NCBI GenBank assembly: GCA_000827325.1
Contig: KN832870.1
Location: 4,402,001 to 4,466,000 of the forward strand
Source: Oidiodendron maius Zn
Taxonomy: Eukaryota > Ascomycota > Leotiomycetes > Myxotrichaceae
Length of the DNA: 64,000 bases
Reading direction: 5' to 3'
This document shows, piece by piece, positions 35,280-47,751 of this stretch (position 1 is its first letter; every line of letters starts with the position of its first letter). Both the position numbers and the translations under genes were made by a program. Under the pieces are notes generated by a model. The model saw only the letters and a list, made by a program, of their open reading frames with translations. It made no database searches and was not told where the DNA came from.

Positions 35280-37993
35280 CTACACCTTCAGCATCTCTAG
35301 CAACAACCTCAATGAAAAATTCTCTTTACCAAACTTCTCTTCCAAGTTTCCTACTTCCTTTTCCAACTCGCCATGTAGTGCCCTCAGAACGCCGAGAGTG
35401 TAATCTAGGCTTCCTGTCTTTTTCATGGTTGCTAACACCTCCCGCTTGGCCTCATTGCTGAGTTTCTCTTCGGACCTCCTTTTCATGAGGAAGGCCCGCA
35501 ACTGCATCGCGTCACCCTCGAACTTGGGCTCTGCCTCCAGAGTCTGGATGCAGTGGATCAGTGTGAAGGAGTACTTTCCTTCATCGAGGTCTTCGGCGAA
35601 ACCCTTCTGCTTGGCATAGTCGGCCGAAGCAAGGTTCTGGTAGTCGTCGCGGATTTGGAAGAAGCGCCCAATGAGGCAGCTCAACAGGTTCAGGCCGTCA
35701 TCCGCAACCTTCTCGCGGACCGGACTTTCGGCCACCATCAACCGTGTCAGCATGCGAAACAGCCCCCCCGTCTTCTTATCGACCATTTTCAGATATTCTG
35801 AGATGGATGGGCATAGTGCGTTATGCGTCCAGTAGAGGTCGTAGCTCTGCCCCACATACAGCTCTTGCATCTCTTCGAGGAAGATGCGAAGGCATGATGG
35901 GCTGCTTAGCTCGGCCACCGTTCTTGTCGCTTGGGTATATTGGTACGTTGCGCTGTTGATTGTCTGGGCGGTGCCATAGACATTGTGAGTAGAGGGTTTA
36001 CCTCGACGAAGGGGCGAGCCGTCTTCGACATCATCGAGCCTGGGCATTGTTAGGCCGTTGAATGACACACGTCAGGGTGTAAGAGAGAAAGAAGGATAGC
36101 AAGGGAATTGGCCGGAATGAGTGGGAGAAGACTAACATGAGAGATGCACTATGTAGCATCTTGATGACGTTCCTGATAATCACAACCAACTTCGGAGGCA
36201 CTTTGAGCCATGTGTTGAGAGAGTCGATGGCCTGGTCACGGAAACCCTTAGAAGGAAGGGAGATAAGGTATCGATATGGTTGGAGAACAACCTGATAAGC
36301 ACCGTCAGTTATAACTCCAGGGAAGTGTCGATTGTTTGAGTGGAATCGATGTCGAGGCAGTGTCCAACTCACATTATCGCTCAATTCTGGTAAATTCCAG
36401 TCAAGGGCCAAAGATACCACGTCCGTAAGAACGAGTGAATCCGTGCTCAATTGCGAGATATGAGCCGACCTCTTGACACCGTTCGTGCCATTCATCCTGA
36501 TGTAGTCATCCGTACTGTGGCCGTTTCTCTTCCTCTTGTGGCCGTTCGCCTTGGTAGTCTCATACTGCCCAACACCGTGACCATTGACACCATTGACACC
36601 ATTGACACCATTGACACCATTGACACCATTGACACCATTGACACCATTGACACCATTGACACCATTGACACCATTGACTCTATTGACTCCGTTGACTCCG
36701 TTGACACCATTGACACCATTGACTCTATTGACTCCGTTGACTCCGTTGACTCCATTGCCGTTGATATGAGACTCCTTGTGGGCGATCTTGACGGAATGGC
36801 CGTTAGTTGTGTCCTTTGGTGGCCACATTGCCGGGTATTTCTCCACTCCGTACTCAGCTCTCAACAACTGCAACTCATTGAACTTAGCCCCTGCGTTGTA
36901 TCTTGGACACTGAGTACTCCAAGCAACGTTACCTGAAAGGGTGTACTGCATGATCTCAATGTATCTCTTCACGTCATCACAGAGGTCTGTCCTCGTTTTG
37001 GTGTCCTCGACTACGCGGACGTACTTGGCATTTTCGACGCGGATGCGCTCCCTACAAATCTCTCGGGCTTCTTCTTCACTGCAACCGTGCTCCATCATGA
37101 TCACCAAGATGGCGTTTTGGACATTGGCGTCGTTGCGCTCCTTCTCGAAGGAGAATAGATCATTGACAAGTGCGGCAGCTGTCACAGCGGGCGTGAGAAG
37201 CTCTCTCACTTCATCGGCTTCTTCTTCTGGAATGGTAACGGCGCAGCCAAACGTGACAAGGCCGTGCCACAGCCTTGATAGCAGGATCAAATTAGTCTTA
37301 GTTTATAGACTTGATCTATGACCTGAGATCACCGGTAGGTACAGGAGGCTTACATGTATCCCACATCGAGGCACCTGTACGGGATGTACTCCTCAAGAGT
37401 ATTCCAGTGCGTATCATCCTGCCGTCTACTAGAATGCTGTACGCCAGCAGCCCAGCTCTTGGCGACAACCATTGCTCTCTCAGGGTCAATTGCCATCATC
37501 TCGCGGAGAATCTGAGCGGCGATTTTACGCTTTCCTGAAGCGCCTTTCTCTTGGATCTTGCCAATCTGACCGCCCTGTTCCAAAGCTTGCTCCATCTCGT
37601 CCAAAGATGCGTCGTTGATATCTGTATCGATCACATCTGCAATCAATTAGCCTCATTAAGGATATCCCACAGACCCACAGTCAATTAGCACCTACCGTCA
37701 TGAATGAAACCAATTTCAAGTGCATAGCTGGTAATCTCCAGTCTATCCGGGAGACACTCGGGCACCGCTACAGTGATGAAACTAAACTCTGGGCCCAAGC
37801 CGCCTTTGAAAGGCTTCTCTAAGGGTCCAACCAAGCGGCGCCAGTCTTCCTGAGCTCTTAACGCACCGACATCTTCAAGATCTGCAGCCTCGTGCCTCCT
37901 GAGATCGATTCCATGGCAAAGACCCTGCGTGTCGTAGGCGGAAGAGTCGATGATTGTCGAAAACTTGTAGTCCATTTTATTTACAGACGCCAA
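35280..37993 (-). CDS. Bifunctional terpene synthase (class I cyclase + prenyltransferase)
   Basis: Five exons can be joined in frame (37993-37696, 37636-37354, 37273-36373, 36291-36137, 36039-35280), giving about 798 residues, near the family's usual 700-760 plus a long linker. The N-terminal terpene cyclase domain has the metal-binding DDVID after EIGFIH (split by intron 1), the NSE triad NDLFSFEKE and the CPRY pair. A Val-Asn-Gly repeat linker follows. The C-terminal trans-prenyltransferase has the first Asp-rich motif LDDVEDGSPLRRG and the second FFQIRDDYQN. Enzymes of this architecture (fusicoccadiene, ophiobolin F and variediene synthases) make GGPP or GFPP and cyclise it to a di- or sesterterpene; which one cannot be told here. 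The start may be the second Met, seven residues in (MDYKF). The gene is divergent from the P450 at 38694. Confidence 0.95.
36580..36760 (-). repeat. Coding minisatellite, 9 bp units encoding Val-Asn-Gly
   Basis: About 19 tandem copies of a 9 bp unit (CCATTGACA on the plus strand) with a few variants giving Val-Asn-Arg. It encodes the flexible linker between the cyclase and prenyltransferase domains. The repeat is stop-free in several frames, so long false open frames appear on both strands here. Confidence 0.95.
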
Positions 37994-38693
37994 GAATGGT
38001 GGCGTTTGTATAAGGTACTAATGATAAGGATTTGAAGCTACCGAGAAATGGGATAAGTTATAATACACGAACGCGTATAGGCTCAGTAGAAAAAAATGGA
38101 TAGCAATGATAGAGATGATATCACTCCAATATTTTGGTATTATTTCCGACATGGGAAATTGATTTTCGTCATGTTAGGTATCTTGGTTTGAACAGTGTGG
38201 TTCGAAGTTGCTCCGATAGGTGCTTCGAGGAGCGATCCGCTTCTCTTAAATGATCAAAAACCTCGCCGCTCAAAGTGGGAGTTAGTGGGAGTTAGTGAGA
38301 CTTAGTTTTCCCTCGACATGTGGCTGATTGTTGTAGAGGATAGGGAGCCTTGCAGTAACTACCTAGCTACCTAATGGGGAACGGCCGTATTAGGCGATTT
38401 ACCGATCTGTGTCATCCTGGGTAAACCAACGGGGGTCGTTATTCTCGATTGGGACGCGAAACAGCAAGTCCCTAAAGAAACGTATTCCCGTAAGATTGCG
38501 GACGGAAGCTCAAGCCATTATAAGATATACAATGTGAATTAAAGACTGTTCTCTTAAGAGTCTGTCGCTTTACCTCACTTGTGCGTTGTTATCTCGCTTC
38601 GAACTATCTTCCAGGCCTCGTTTAACCCTGAACACCCCTTCATCCAAACGTCCCTCGACCTCTTTCCCCCAGGTTCACATCAGTCTATCTCAA
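37994..38693. promoter_or_regulatory. Divergent promoter, terpene synthase / P450
   Basis: A 700 bp spacer between two divergent start codons, without coding content. It contains TCGAGGAGCGA at 38225-38235, an exact match to TCG-N5-CGA, the site known for AflR. An AflR-like regulator is encoded 3 kb away. A CTCCGAT/ATCGGAG-like context and two GTTAGTGGGA copies (about 38281-38300) are also present. Confidence 0.5.
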
Positions 38694-40602
38694 ATGGAGG
38701 ACTACTTGCGTAAAGATGCTGGTTTGCGTGCTGCCGTCGCCGTCCTTAGCATAAGCGCGGTCTATGTTCTCGGCTTAGTCATTCATCGCCTCTTCTTCTC
38801 TCCCATAGCAAAATTCCCAGGCCCCAAGCTTGCCGCAGTTACAAGTTTGTACGAGTTGTACTACGATGTTATCAAGAAAGGGAAATACCTATTTGAGATT
38901 GAGAAGATGCACGACAAGTATGGTATGCATTATAGCTTTCTTCGTTGTCAATAGTACCACCACACAAGGATCACGGCACATGTTGCAAAGGAATGAAGCT
39001 TATAAATTTCAAACTGTGCAGGACCAATTGTAAGGATTAATCCGTATGAGCTTTCCATTCGTGACCCTGAATTCTACGATGAGCTCTACGTCGCGGGCTC
39101 TGTCCGCCCGACAGACAGATATGAGGGTTTCGTTAGTGGTGTTGTCGACTTCGAGGGATCTCATCTAGCAACTATAGGACATGATCTCCACCGTAAGAGG
39201 AGAAAGCCACTCGACCCTTATTTCTCTAGAAGTGGCGTGACGAGGCTAGAGCCTATGGTGGCAGAGCTCTGCGAAAAGCTAATTGTAGGACGGTTCGAGA
39301 GTTTTAAGGGGACCGGAAAAGTAGTGAGGCTGGATCATGCTTTCACTGCCTTCTCTGGCGATGTCATCAGCAGGGTTTGTATTGATGACCCGCCCGATTT
39401 CGTGGACAACCCAGAGTTTGCTCCAGGGTGGTTTGACATGTTCCACACTGGTATCGTATCGTTGCCTCTGTTCATGGGTCTGCCATGGCTAATCCAGTAA
39501 GGAAGCTCGGCACGCCAAGAGTTCATATGTTAATTAGTACAGTGTTATCCGTCTTATACCTGAGCGCATTCTCGTGAGGCTGGATCCCAGAAGCCAGACC
39601 TTCAACAAGTTCAAGCTGGTATTAATAAGCCCCAATACCATCACCTCTATCTTTATTACATTTGCTGACATGTGTTTTAGATGTGCGAAGGCCATCTCGG
39701 GGCTGTCAAGCGTGAAAAGGCTGCCCTAGGATCCGAAGATACGCCAGGAACGGGTGCCCGCCTCACTCTTTTCCAGTACCTTGTCAACAGTGACCTTCCG
39801 CCATCTGAGCTCACAGACGAGCGCCTGTCAAAGGAAGCCCAGGTCCTGATCGGTTCTGGTACCATCACCACAGCTGGAACGTTATGCTTCATTTGCTATT
39901 ACATAATGGCAAATCCAGCTATCAGGAAGCGTCTAGAAGAAGAGCTGAAGGGGGCCATGGAGGGCTACCCGGAGAAGAAACCAACCTGGGCCCAATTGGA
40001 GAAGTTACCATATATGCAGGCGTTGATCAAGGAGACCCTTCGGTATTATTTCCGCGTGTTCCCCGTGGCCGAGCCATCATTAACAGCTGACTGACAATCT
40101 GTAATAGCCTCAGCTACGGCACCATGCACCGCCGTCCGCGTGTTTCTCCAAAACAACCCATCCGCTTCAAGCAGTGGGTGATCCCAGCCGGCGTCCCAGT
40201 AGGCATGTCCGCATACTTCCAACACCGCGATCCTCGCATTTTCCCGCGACCATTAGAGTTCATACCCGAGCGATGGCTAGAGAACGTTACTCCGGAGATG
40301 AAGAATAACTATATTCCTTTTTCAAAGGGGTCGCGGCACTGTTTGGGAATGAAGTAAGCCTCTCCTTTAGACGTGGCCTGCTTGCCAATCGGTTTTATTG
40401 GAGGGTAAAATGTCTCTGACTTGCCAATTTGAATAGTCTTGCGTATTGTGAAATCAATCTCATCATCTCCGCCCTCTTCCGCCCCGGAGGTGTCGATTTC
40501 GCCCTTTACGAGACAGATGAATCGAACGTCAAGCCAGTTCATGATTTGATAGTACCAATGCCAAGGCTGGACACAAAGGGTGTTCGGGTCATATTCCACT
40601 AG
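38694..40602 (+). CDS. Cytochrome P450 monooxygenase, cluster oxidase
   Basis: Six exons join in frame (38694-38922, 39022-39496, 39543-39618, 39681-40042, 40108-40353, 40437-40602), giving a protein of about 515 residues. An N-terminal membrane anchor ([17 protein letters not shown]) is followed by the proline hinge FPGPKLAA. Later come an I-helix-like [14 protein letters not shown], the K-helix ETLR (split by an intron), a PERW segment and the haem loop [12 protein letters not shown] with the axial Cys. The sequence resembles trichodiene-oxygenase-type fungal P450s of terpenoid clusters. It should sit in the ER membrane and hydroxylate the terpene made by the neighbouring synthase (inference from divergent pairing). 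An alternative upstream in-frame ATG at 38586 would add 36 residues before the anchor and is less likely. Confidence 0.93.
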
Positions 40603-41174
40603 GCGCCATAGCGCTTTGCGCCTTGCGAGATTTGGGAGATGGCCACAGGTATTAGGGTTATTTGGCCGCCGGCGGTTTCCCTGAAAACCCATCTCTGGAT
40701 CTTTTCAGGCCCTAGCTGTCTTCGAGTGGAAGATGTTCTTTCAAAATAGACTATGCTTATGGAAGGAGTGCCGTCGAGGAAAGGCCATTCTATTCTCCGC
40801 TTATATTCGTGCTCCGGCTTAGGTACGAAAACTGGCCATCGCAGAATCGCTTGATAATTCTCTAGATGCATTTTTTCCCTTTTCGATTTCGGCAATTTGT
40901 GGGTGATATCTCGAGGACCTCAATTCAGTACACTTCAGTTGACTCAGCTCTTGGCCTTGATGTTCCCCACATCGCTGGACTTTGCCGTCAGCGGGCAAAG
41001 TCAAACGACACAAGGGCCAAGAAGAGCACCAAAAGTTGAACAAAGAAAAGCAGGTACGAGTGGATTAAGATTAAGAAGTGATGAGAAAATGAACGATAAA
41101 TTGATGTTATGTAGAGCAAGAGTGAGGTAAACGCTAAATGGCAAAAACGAGTGTGCGTGGGGCTAGAGAAGAAG
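40603..41174. other. Convergent intergenic region
   Basis: It lies between the 3' ends of the P450 and of the AflR-like gene. Short overlapping frames occur but none is convincing. Confidence 0.4.
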
Positions 41175-42638
41175 CTATATAATCTCAAGTTCACCAACTC
41201 TTATTTCAGCCTGCGCCAGGCTCGCCATCTGCGTCTCTCCCAGAACCTCGTGACCCATGTCCTTCATGTCAGCCAACCACTCCATCATCGCTCTTAATTG
41301 GAGAATGATTAAAACGCGGACTAGATGATCCCATTCCAGAGGGGAACTGATCTCGTAGTCACCAAAAAGGAGTTCTCGCCAGTCTGATGACTTACCCCTG
41401 CTCGTTGACATGGTTGAATCACAGTTCGTATGCTCAGTCTTCGATAAGGAGGAAGCCGATGTAGCAAAATTGTGATCCTCAACATTGTCACGATGCAAAG
41501 GGCGATTAGTGGGTAAGCAATCCGGTAACGAGGATGATACCGAGCCAGCCCGAGTGTTGCGGTCTTTCGTACGGTACAATACGACAATCCATTCACAAGC
41601 CGCAATCATTTTTTCGGCTATAAAAACCAGTAGAACAAGATTTTCTCTCTTGCCCATGCAACTGCTGCACTTGAGCATCGAGCGACAGCACTTGATGGCT
41701 TCCTTCTGATATGCGACGACGGAGTCCAGCGCAGCGCGGTTGCCGGAGTTGCAATTAGCCTCGAATTCCTCCACAGCAAAGATGACCGCAACCAAGCACT
41801 GGCATGACCGCCCGGAGGGGCTTTGGGATGAAAACGCCCTTGGAATTAAGATGGGCGTGTCTAGGGATGTGCGCGTAGTGTTGGAGCCGATTTCGAGGAG
41901 GGACGAGTCTTGCGTATGTTTGGTAGGCGGGAGGTAACATGATGTCTCATCTCCTGGGCTTAATGACGGTGATAGGAGATATTGGGTTGGTTCAGGGTGC
42001 GTGCTGGGCACAATCGTAGAGAAGAAAGGGAGTGGTGAGGGGGTAAGGTTAAAGATACCGTCTCGGTCTTGGTCGCTAGTTTGTTGGCCAATTTCATCGA
42101 GAAAAGATAGGTCATAGTTCGGTAGGCTGTCGGCCAAATTGGCTGCTGGAGGCTCCACAAGTGGTGATTGTCCTCGAGCACGATCATCAATGTTGCCGTC
42201 CGCTGGAAGTGAAGGCCCAAGAGGCCGCTTATCCGAATACACCCTGTCCTCATTCCTGATGTTGTTGGAGTTCGAAGAAGCCAATGACTGAATTGACAAC
42301 TCTAGTGAGCGCTCCCGCCGTGCAATATTGACACTTAGCCTCCCTATTCTCCGATCGTCTCTATGGTTTACATATCCGAAAGTGCATGTCTTTCCAAGGC
42401 GCTTGCATCGCCTGCAACCGTCATGATTATTAGCACTGCACCTGACCTACACTAGCCCAAATGAGTCAGTATGCATGTCCTGATTCTATGCTGTATGTGA
42501 TCCAGACTCGTATGACATTACCTTTTTGGCCCTGCATCTATCACAAGCTGAATTCTTCTCCAGATTTGATGATCCATGTGGCCTCTTAACAAATTCCACC
42601 TCTTTGTTATGAGAGTTCCAGTGCAAAGTCCCGAACAT
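41175..42638 (-). CDS. Zn2Cys6 transcription factor, AflR-like
   Basis: Exon 1 (42638-42522) ends in CDRCRAKK; a 75 bp intron (42447-42521) follows, then exon 2 resumes VRCSANNHDGCRRCKRLGKTC. Together this is a complete C-x2-C-x6-C-x7-C-x2-C-x6-C binuclear zinc cluster. The C-terminal half has the AflR-type regulatory region: CQCLVAVIFAVEEFEANC, then CCRSMLKCSSCMGKREN and a helix LVFIAEKMIAACEW. Length is about 460 residues. This subfamily regulates secondary metabolite clusters pathway-specifically by binding TCG-N5-CGR-like palindromes; one such site lies in the synthase/P450 promoter. The start is not certain: an in-frame ATG at 42809 would lengthen the N-terminus. Confidence 0.9.
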
Positions 42639-44718
42639 GATGAAACGAATCCTTTGTGCAACCTTAACGGTAGCGAAGAGAGTCTCAACCCTTTCAGGTT
42701 TTGTCCAGTTCAGCTTACACCTCCTCCTAGGTATCCTAAGGATTCGTAAAAGTTTATTTATCACTTTGGCAATGTTTCTGCTTTGCTGCTGAGACCGGTG
42801 CCATATCAAACCGATTTCACTAACTAAAAAAAGATCTTAAACTTGGAAGAAGAAGTAAATTATAACACCCTCCTCCCCCTTGAATACTCGAATAATTGTA
42901 TAAGCCCAACCATGTGGCTCGGCTTATTCTAACCAGTAAAGGGAGTGTTTGATGTTGCGTCATATAATTACGAGTATCTTGCGTGCCCTTAGCGGAAGGC
43001 CTGAAACGGAATTACGTCCTGGCGGGCGTTTAGAGGCCACACCTTGCCCAATACCCTATCTTAGACTTTGAGCTGAAGTGAGCAAGGCTGAGCACAACGT
43101 AGACAATCACGGGCCGAAGTCGGGAAAATATGCTAGGGGCTTTTGCAAGGCTGACAAAAGGTTGTAACAGTTTTGCTGTGCCACACTACAGGAGCGGCAC
43201 AGCACAGCCAGCCATTGTGGTCAGACGGCATCACCCGTGTGCCATTGGGAATAGGCGCAAAGATTAACTAGCCTCATCAAGACATTAGCCGATGGAGATG
43301 TGATAGGTGTATGCAGCCTGCACTTCGCCACCTGAAAACCCGACCTAATGTTGACAGCGTGCACCAAGTGCCGCACTCGCCGCACTCAGTTACATTAGCG
43401 AGTCCCGGACAGTTGGTTCCGATAAGTCTCCCCGTCCTTATCAACGCACCTGTCAATGAATGCACGTGGGGTTTCTTATGTCCCAAGGACAAGGATACAA
43501 GGCATGAGACACTTTGGTCACTTGATCGGCCCCCCTCAATTGCTTTTGTTTCGGTGATGTTTTCCGAAAATTGCTTAGCGTTTCAGGGCCCGCCACCCTT
43601 CTTTTTCACCTACCCACACACTATAGAATTAATTAAGTCATCTAAGACCTAATAACATGGGGCGCGAGACTAAGAATAGTTCCTGAGAGACTTCACTAGT
43701 CCAGAGGGCTCAGGTTTGGCGCGATACCTTAAGGGGCATTTATACGCACGGTTTCACGCGTTGAGGGATTACCCCACTTCACAGTCGGAGATACTGTCTG
43801 CAGAAGGCTAGAATCATAGGATACTAGCTTTAAGTCAAAGCCTCGACCTAGTCAAGAATGTATTTATAATATAATGTACATTGGTCGAAGTTTGGCTAGA
43901 AATTAGTAGAGAATATCTTAAAAAATTTAAGAAGAGTATAGTTAAGTGACTGGAGTTATACAATAAAAATAAGGGAGGGGCGATTAAGTACTAAGCTTGT
44001 TTTTGTTTAAGTCTAGAATTAATCTCATTACTTTATTAGCTGTTGAGTTATATGGGTTTGGTAACAATCTAACCAGGTGACTCGATAAGCAGTAATATGA
44101 ATCGGTTTTACCACTGCGACAACTGACAAAAAAGACACATGAATAAGTTTGCGATTCTACTAAATATAGGTGGCAGCCCTGAAACCAGGCTGTCACACCT
44201 CCATTCGTGGTAACGTTTACCTCGAACCGTTACATGCAGATACTGTATCGTACTCGGCAGCTAGTACTGAGCTCTAGTAGAGAGCGAAGTAATTGACTGT
44301 ATTAAGGTAGATACTACTGTTCAGTTTGTTTCAATACACTGATTGCGATCCCGCGGAGTGACTTACGACCAGGGAGAAATGTACTGAGCGCAGGTATACG
44401 AGTCACATTCAGTAAATTGCCCCGAAGCAGAATACCTACGTCGATTTGGCCGGTCCCTAATAAAATGGACCGTGTCGCTCCTACAAGAGCTGCGCTGAGT
44501 AATCAATCCGAAAGAAGTAAGGTGGCAGGAATTTAGCGAGGCCCTTATTTACCAACTGCCGGTGAGAGTGTTCCGACGCGCTCTTTTAAAAAAGGAGAGC
44601 AGCGAGTAGTTTCAAGACTGGCGAGGACCAATTTTCCAAGGGGGTATCCGTGTAGCTTTACCAGAACGGACATAGGAAATCCACTCCCACCCATTTACAC
44701 ATCATCGAAGCCACCATC
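42639..44718. other. 2 kb without a gene
   Basis: The left part is probably promoter of the AflR-like gene. Bases 43840-43990 are AT-rich and repeat-like. The right 300 bp should be the promoter of the flavin monooxygenase. The open frame at 43311-43652 (113 codons) has no recognisable features. Confidence 0.35.
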
Positions 44719-46616
44719 ATGAATGGGTTTGTCACAGGCAACAGTTTTGATGTGGTCGTTGTTGGTGCAGGTGTGTCTCAGCTCTTCTAGGCCACATCTC
44801 TAGTGGTATTGATATGATACGCGTAGGACTTTCTGGAATCATCGCCGCTCAGCGTTACCTGGAAGCACACCCCAAATGTCGTCTGACGCTTCTGGAGAAA
44901 GATCACTGCGTAGGAGGTGTCTTCAGCAAACGTCGGTATTTCCTTCTTTAAAGCTTCTATCTCTAATGGAGACATAGGAAGATTGTATGAGGAGTTCTGG
45001 ACCCAATGGACATTTGGGCTTGCTGAGTTTTCTGATATGCCAATGGAACCACCTCCAGATGAAGACATTAAAAATGACTGCTTCCGAGCTAAGTACACTA
45101 CTGACTATCTCGAGAAATACGTCGACCAAAAGTCCCATTCCGGCCACTCGCTGCGCGAAAGGATCCAGTTTGGTGTCGAAGTCCAAACTATTGAGAAACT
45201 CGGAGACAGCTGGCATCTGAGCTGCGTTGACTCTTCCAACAACAAGCTGCACATCTCGACAGAGAAGCTTATGATAGCAAATGGGGGTAATGCTGGTAAG
45301 CATTTCCCTGATTTGCCTGATAAAGATACTTTTGAAGGCATTATACTCCACTCAGAAGACTTTGGGGAGTCAAACGTCATCTCTTCAAAGGATCTGCAGC
45401 ACGTAGCTGTGATTGGTGCTGGCAAATCGTCGGCCGACATGATCTATGAATCAGTCAAGGCGGGCAAGACAGTTTCGTGGATAATTTCAAATAATGGAAC
45501 CGGCCCTGGATTTTTTGCGCCGCTGGACATGAAGACACCTTATAAAAATCCAGCTGAAGCAGCACAGACCAGGCTCATGTCATCCTTTCAACCTTCGCTT
45601 CTCAATGCACATAATTTGTGGACGCGGTTCTTGCACAGTACCATGATTGGGGCGGGTCTTGTGAAGGCAATGTTCTCATTCGTGGACAAGGAGATCAGGA
45701 AACGTGCGGATTACACAGGACGGAAAAGCACGAAAGGCTTTGAAAAGTTAGAGTACGATCCCGGGTGAGTCTATATCTTTCTTGAAGCTCCTACCTTTGC
45801 ATCAAACTCTCCGGTGATGGGATTTGTAGCACGAAGAGGCTAATCTTCCCAAGTGTCTTTTGGCAGAACTCCACTGGTGGTGCACTTCATCACGACGACT
45901 TCTGGCCTCTTGTGGCAGAGAATGTCACCGTGTACAGGGATGATGTAAAGAGGTTGAATGGCAAGACGTTGTACCTCCAAAATGGATCGAGTCTTCCATG
46001 TGATATACTCTTGTGTGGAACTGGATGGAAGACTGGAGCGAGATTCTTTAGCAGCGATCTGATCTTAGAACTTGGGCTACCTCATGGCAAGGAACTCGAA
46101 CCTGACATTGTGTCAGAGAAGTGGAATAGATTGCTCCTGGAAGCGGACAAGAAAGTGATGAAGAGGTTTCGTCTTTTAGGAGATCCACCTCCCCATTCTC
46201 GAAAACACCTTCAAACAACGCCATACCGTATGTACAATACCATGGCACCGCTGAACGATGACTCTATTCTGTTCATGAATCACATCATCGCAGGGAATAA
46301 GCTTTTTGCTGCAGAAGCACAAGCTATTTGGGCTGTAGCATACTTTGACAAGCGCCTTGTCTTGCCCCCAATCGAGAAACAGGAGGAGGAGATTGCAACT
46401 TGGATTGCATGGTGCCGGCGACGTTACCTATCTAATGGTGAAGGTGGGACTTTTGCATCTTTCGACAGCGTTCCTTATGTGGACAAACTTCTCAATGACA
46501 TTGGTCTTACTGCACATCGGAAAGGTTGGTGGAGGGACCTGACCGAGCCTTTCAGGCCCAGTGATCTAGGCAAAGCGTGGAAAGAATATCTTCAACTGCA
46601 CGTTCAGCCTAGCTAG
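44719..46616 (+). CDS. FAD-dependent monooxygenase (FMO/Baeyer-Villiger-like)
   Basis: Four exons join in frame: 44719-44770, 44827-44931, 44978-45764, 45830-46616, about 576 residues. The N-terminus has the FAD-binding Rossmann motif VVVGAGLSG (split by intron 1), then LLEKDHCVGGVFSK. A second dinucleotide-binding motif VAVIGAGKSSAD lies near residue 220 for NADPH. FLLCGTGWK-like CDILLCGTGWK near residue 365 matches the conserved ATG motif region of flavin monooxygenases. The family includes fungal enzymes of secondary metabolism and phytoalexin detoxification. It could oxidise the terpene intermediate (inference from location). No signal peptide. Start codon context CATCATGA and the Rossmann motif near the N-terminus support this start. 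Confidence 0.92.
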
Positions 46617-47751
46617 AACAAGTTTAAATTGAGCGGACCGATTACTTTTGGCTAAACTACAATCCTCCATTCACAATTTTCTTCCGCAAAACACATAGAC
46701 TCAGAGCAATGGAAAGACAAAGTTAAAAATCTAACTTCCAGCACGGTTCAACCTCGTTTTAGTAAGCAAGAGGATCTCAAGGCTAAGTTTGCTTCAACTT
46801 CATTCGGCCGAAGATCACCTAGTGAGATATACGTTATATCTCAGGTTATAATTTATCGTTAGACTTTTATGCAGATATTACGGACTAATTAGCGGCCTCC
46901 TGCTGAACCTCATCATTCCCAACTCCAATCTGCAGGCATCATGGAACCAACACAACCACTCCGCCACTAGCATGATGCACTGCTGCAGTGCCGATCTAAG
47001 GTGCCTTATCCTGCGGTATCAAATTCGGGGTTGGCTACCATAAACGGCCTTCCTGTGCGGCACAACTGTTTGCAACCACTACGTTCTAGTGCGCGGCGAG
47101 GTACAACCCAATGTACTGTAACGTGCTTCTATCCAACAACATCTAAGTTGGGGGCGGGGAACCAAAAGTGGCCTTCTGACCGAGGCCGCCAATCGAAACC
47201 AACATGCTAGGTTAGTGTCTGGCCGATCCCTCCCCCTGGCGTTCAGATTTCTTGGCATTTAACTAGTCGATCTAGCGAGTGGCGTCAAATTGCCGCCCGC
47301 CCTGAGATGCCCCTGGAAGGCGGGAACGGGCCAGGGAATGTCCAGTGTAGTCTCTGCATCTGCAGGGTGGTATCATCATTCCCAGGGTGGTATCATCATC
47401 ATCCGCTTGCATGCACCGCCGCCGTTAGTTGGTAATTTTGGATCACGTTGCTGATAATTGCCCACCCTGAATCGCATGACCTGATTGGTTCCAAGGTCTG
47501 CGCCTGTCAGTGTCTATTCATATGAACTTGGGATGGGAAGTTACTACAGGTATTTGAGGTACCCCCGAAGCTGACGACCAAGTTTCAATCATTCCTTTGC
47601 TTATGCAGCTTTCCCACTCCCAGATACCCTTCACGAAATACATTCCATACACATCCATATCACAGATGCCAATCTTTTGACATCTGTATCGGAAGGGACG
47701 AGTCACCGCAAGCGCTTTATTCCCCGCTCAATAACTTATCCACGGTTAATT
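46617..47751. other. Intergenic, likely promoter of the membrane protein gene
   Basis: No gene recognised. A short direct repeat, CAGGGTGGTATCATCAT, occurs twice at about 47364-47397. Confidence 0.4.

Noticed and set aside
36451-36936. 161-codon plus-strand frame with Asp-Thr-Ile repeats
   Set aside because: It is a shadow of the 9 bp minisatellite in the terpene synthase; the minus-strand frame carries the enzyme motifs.
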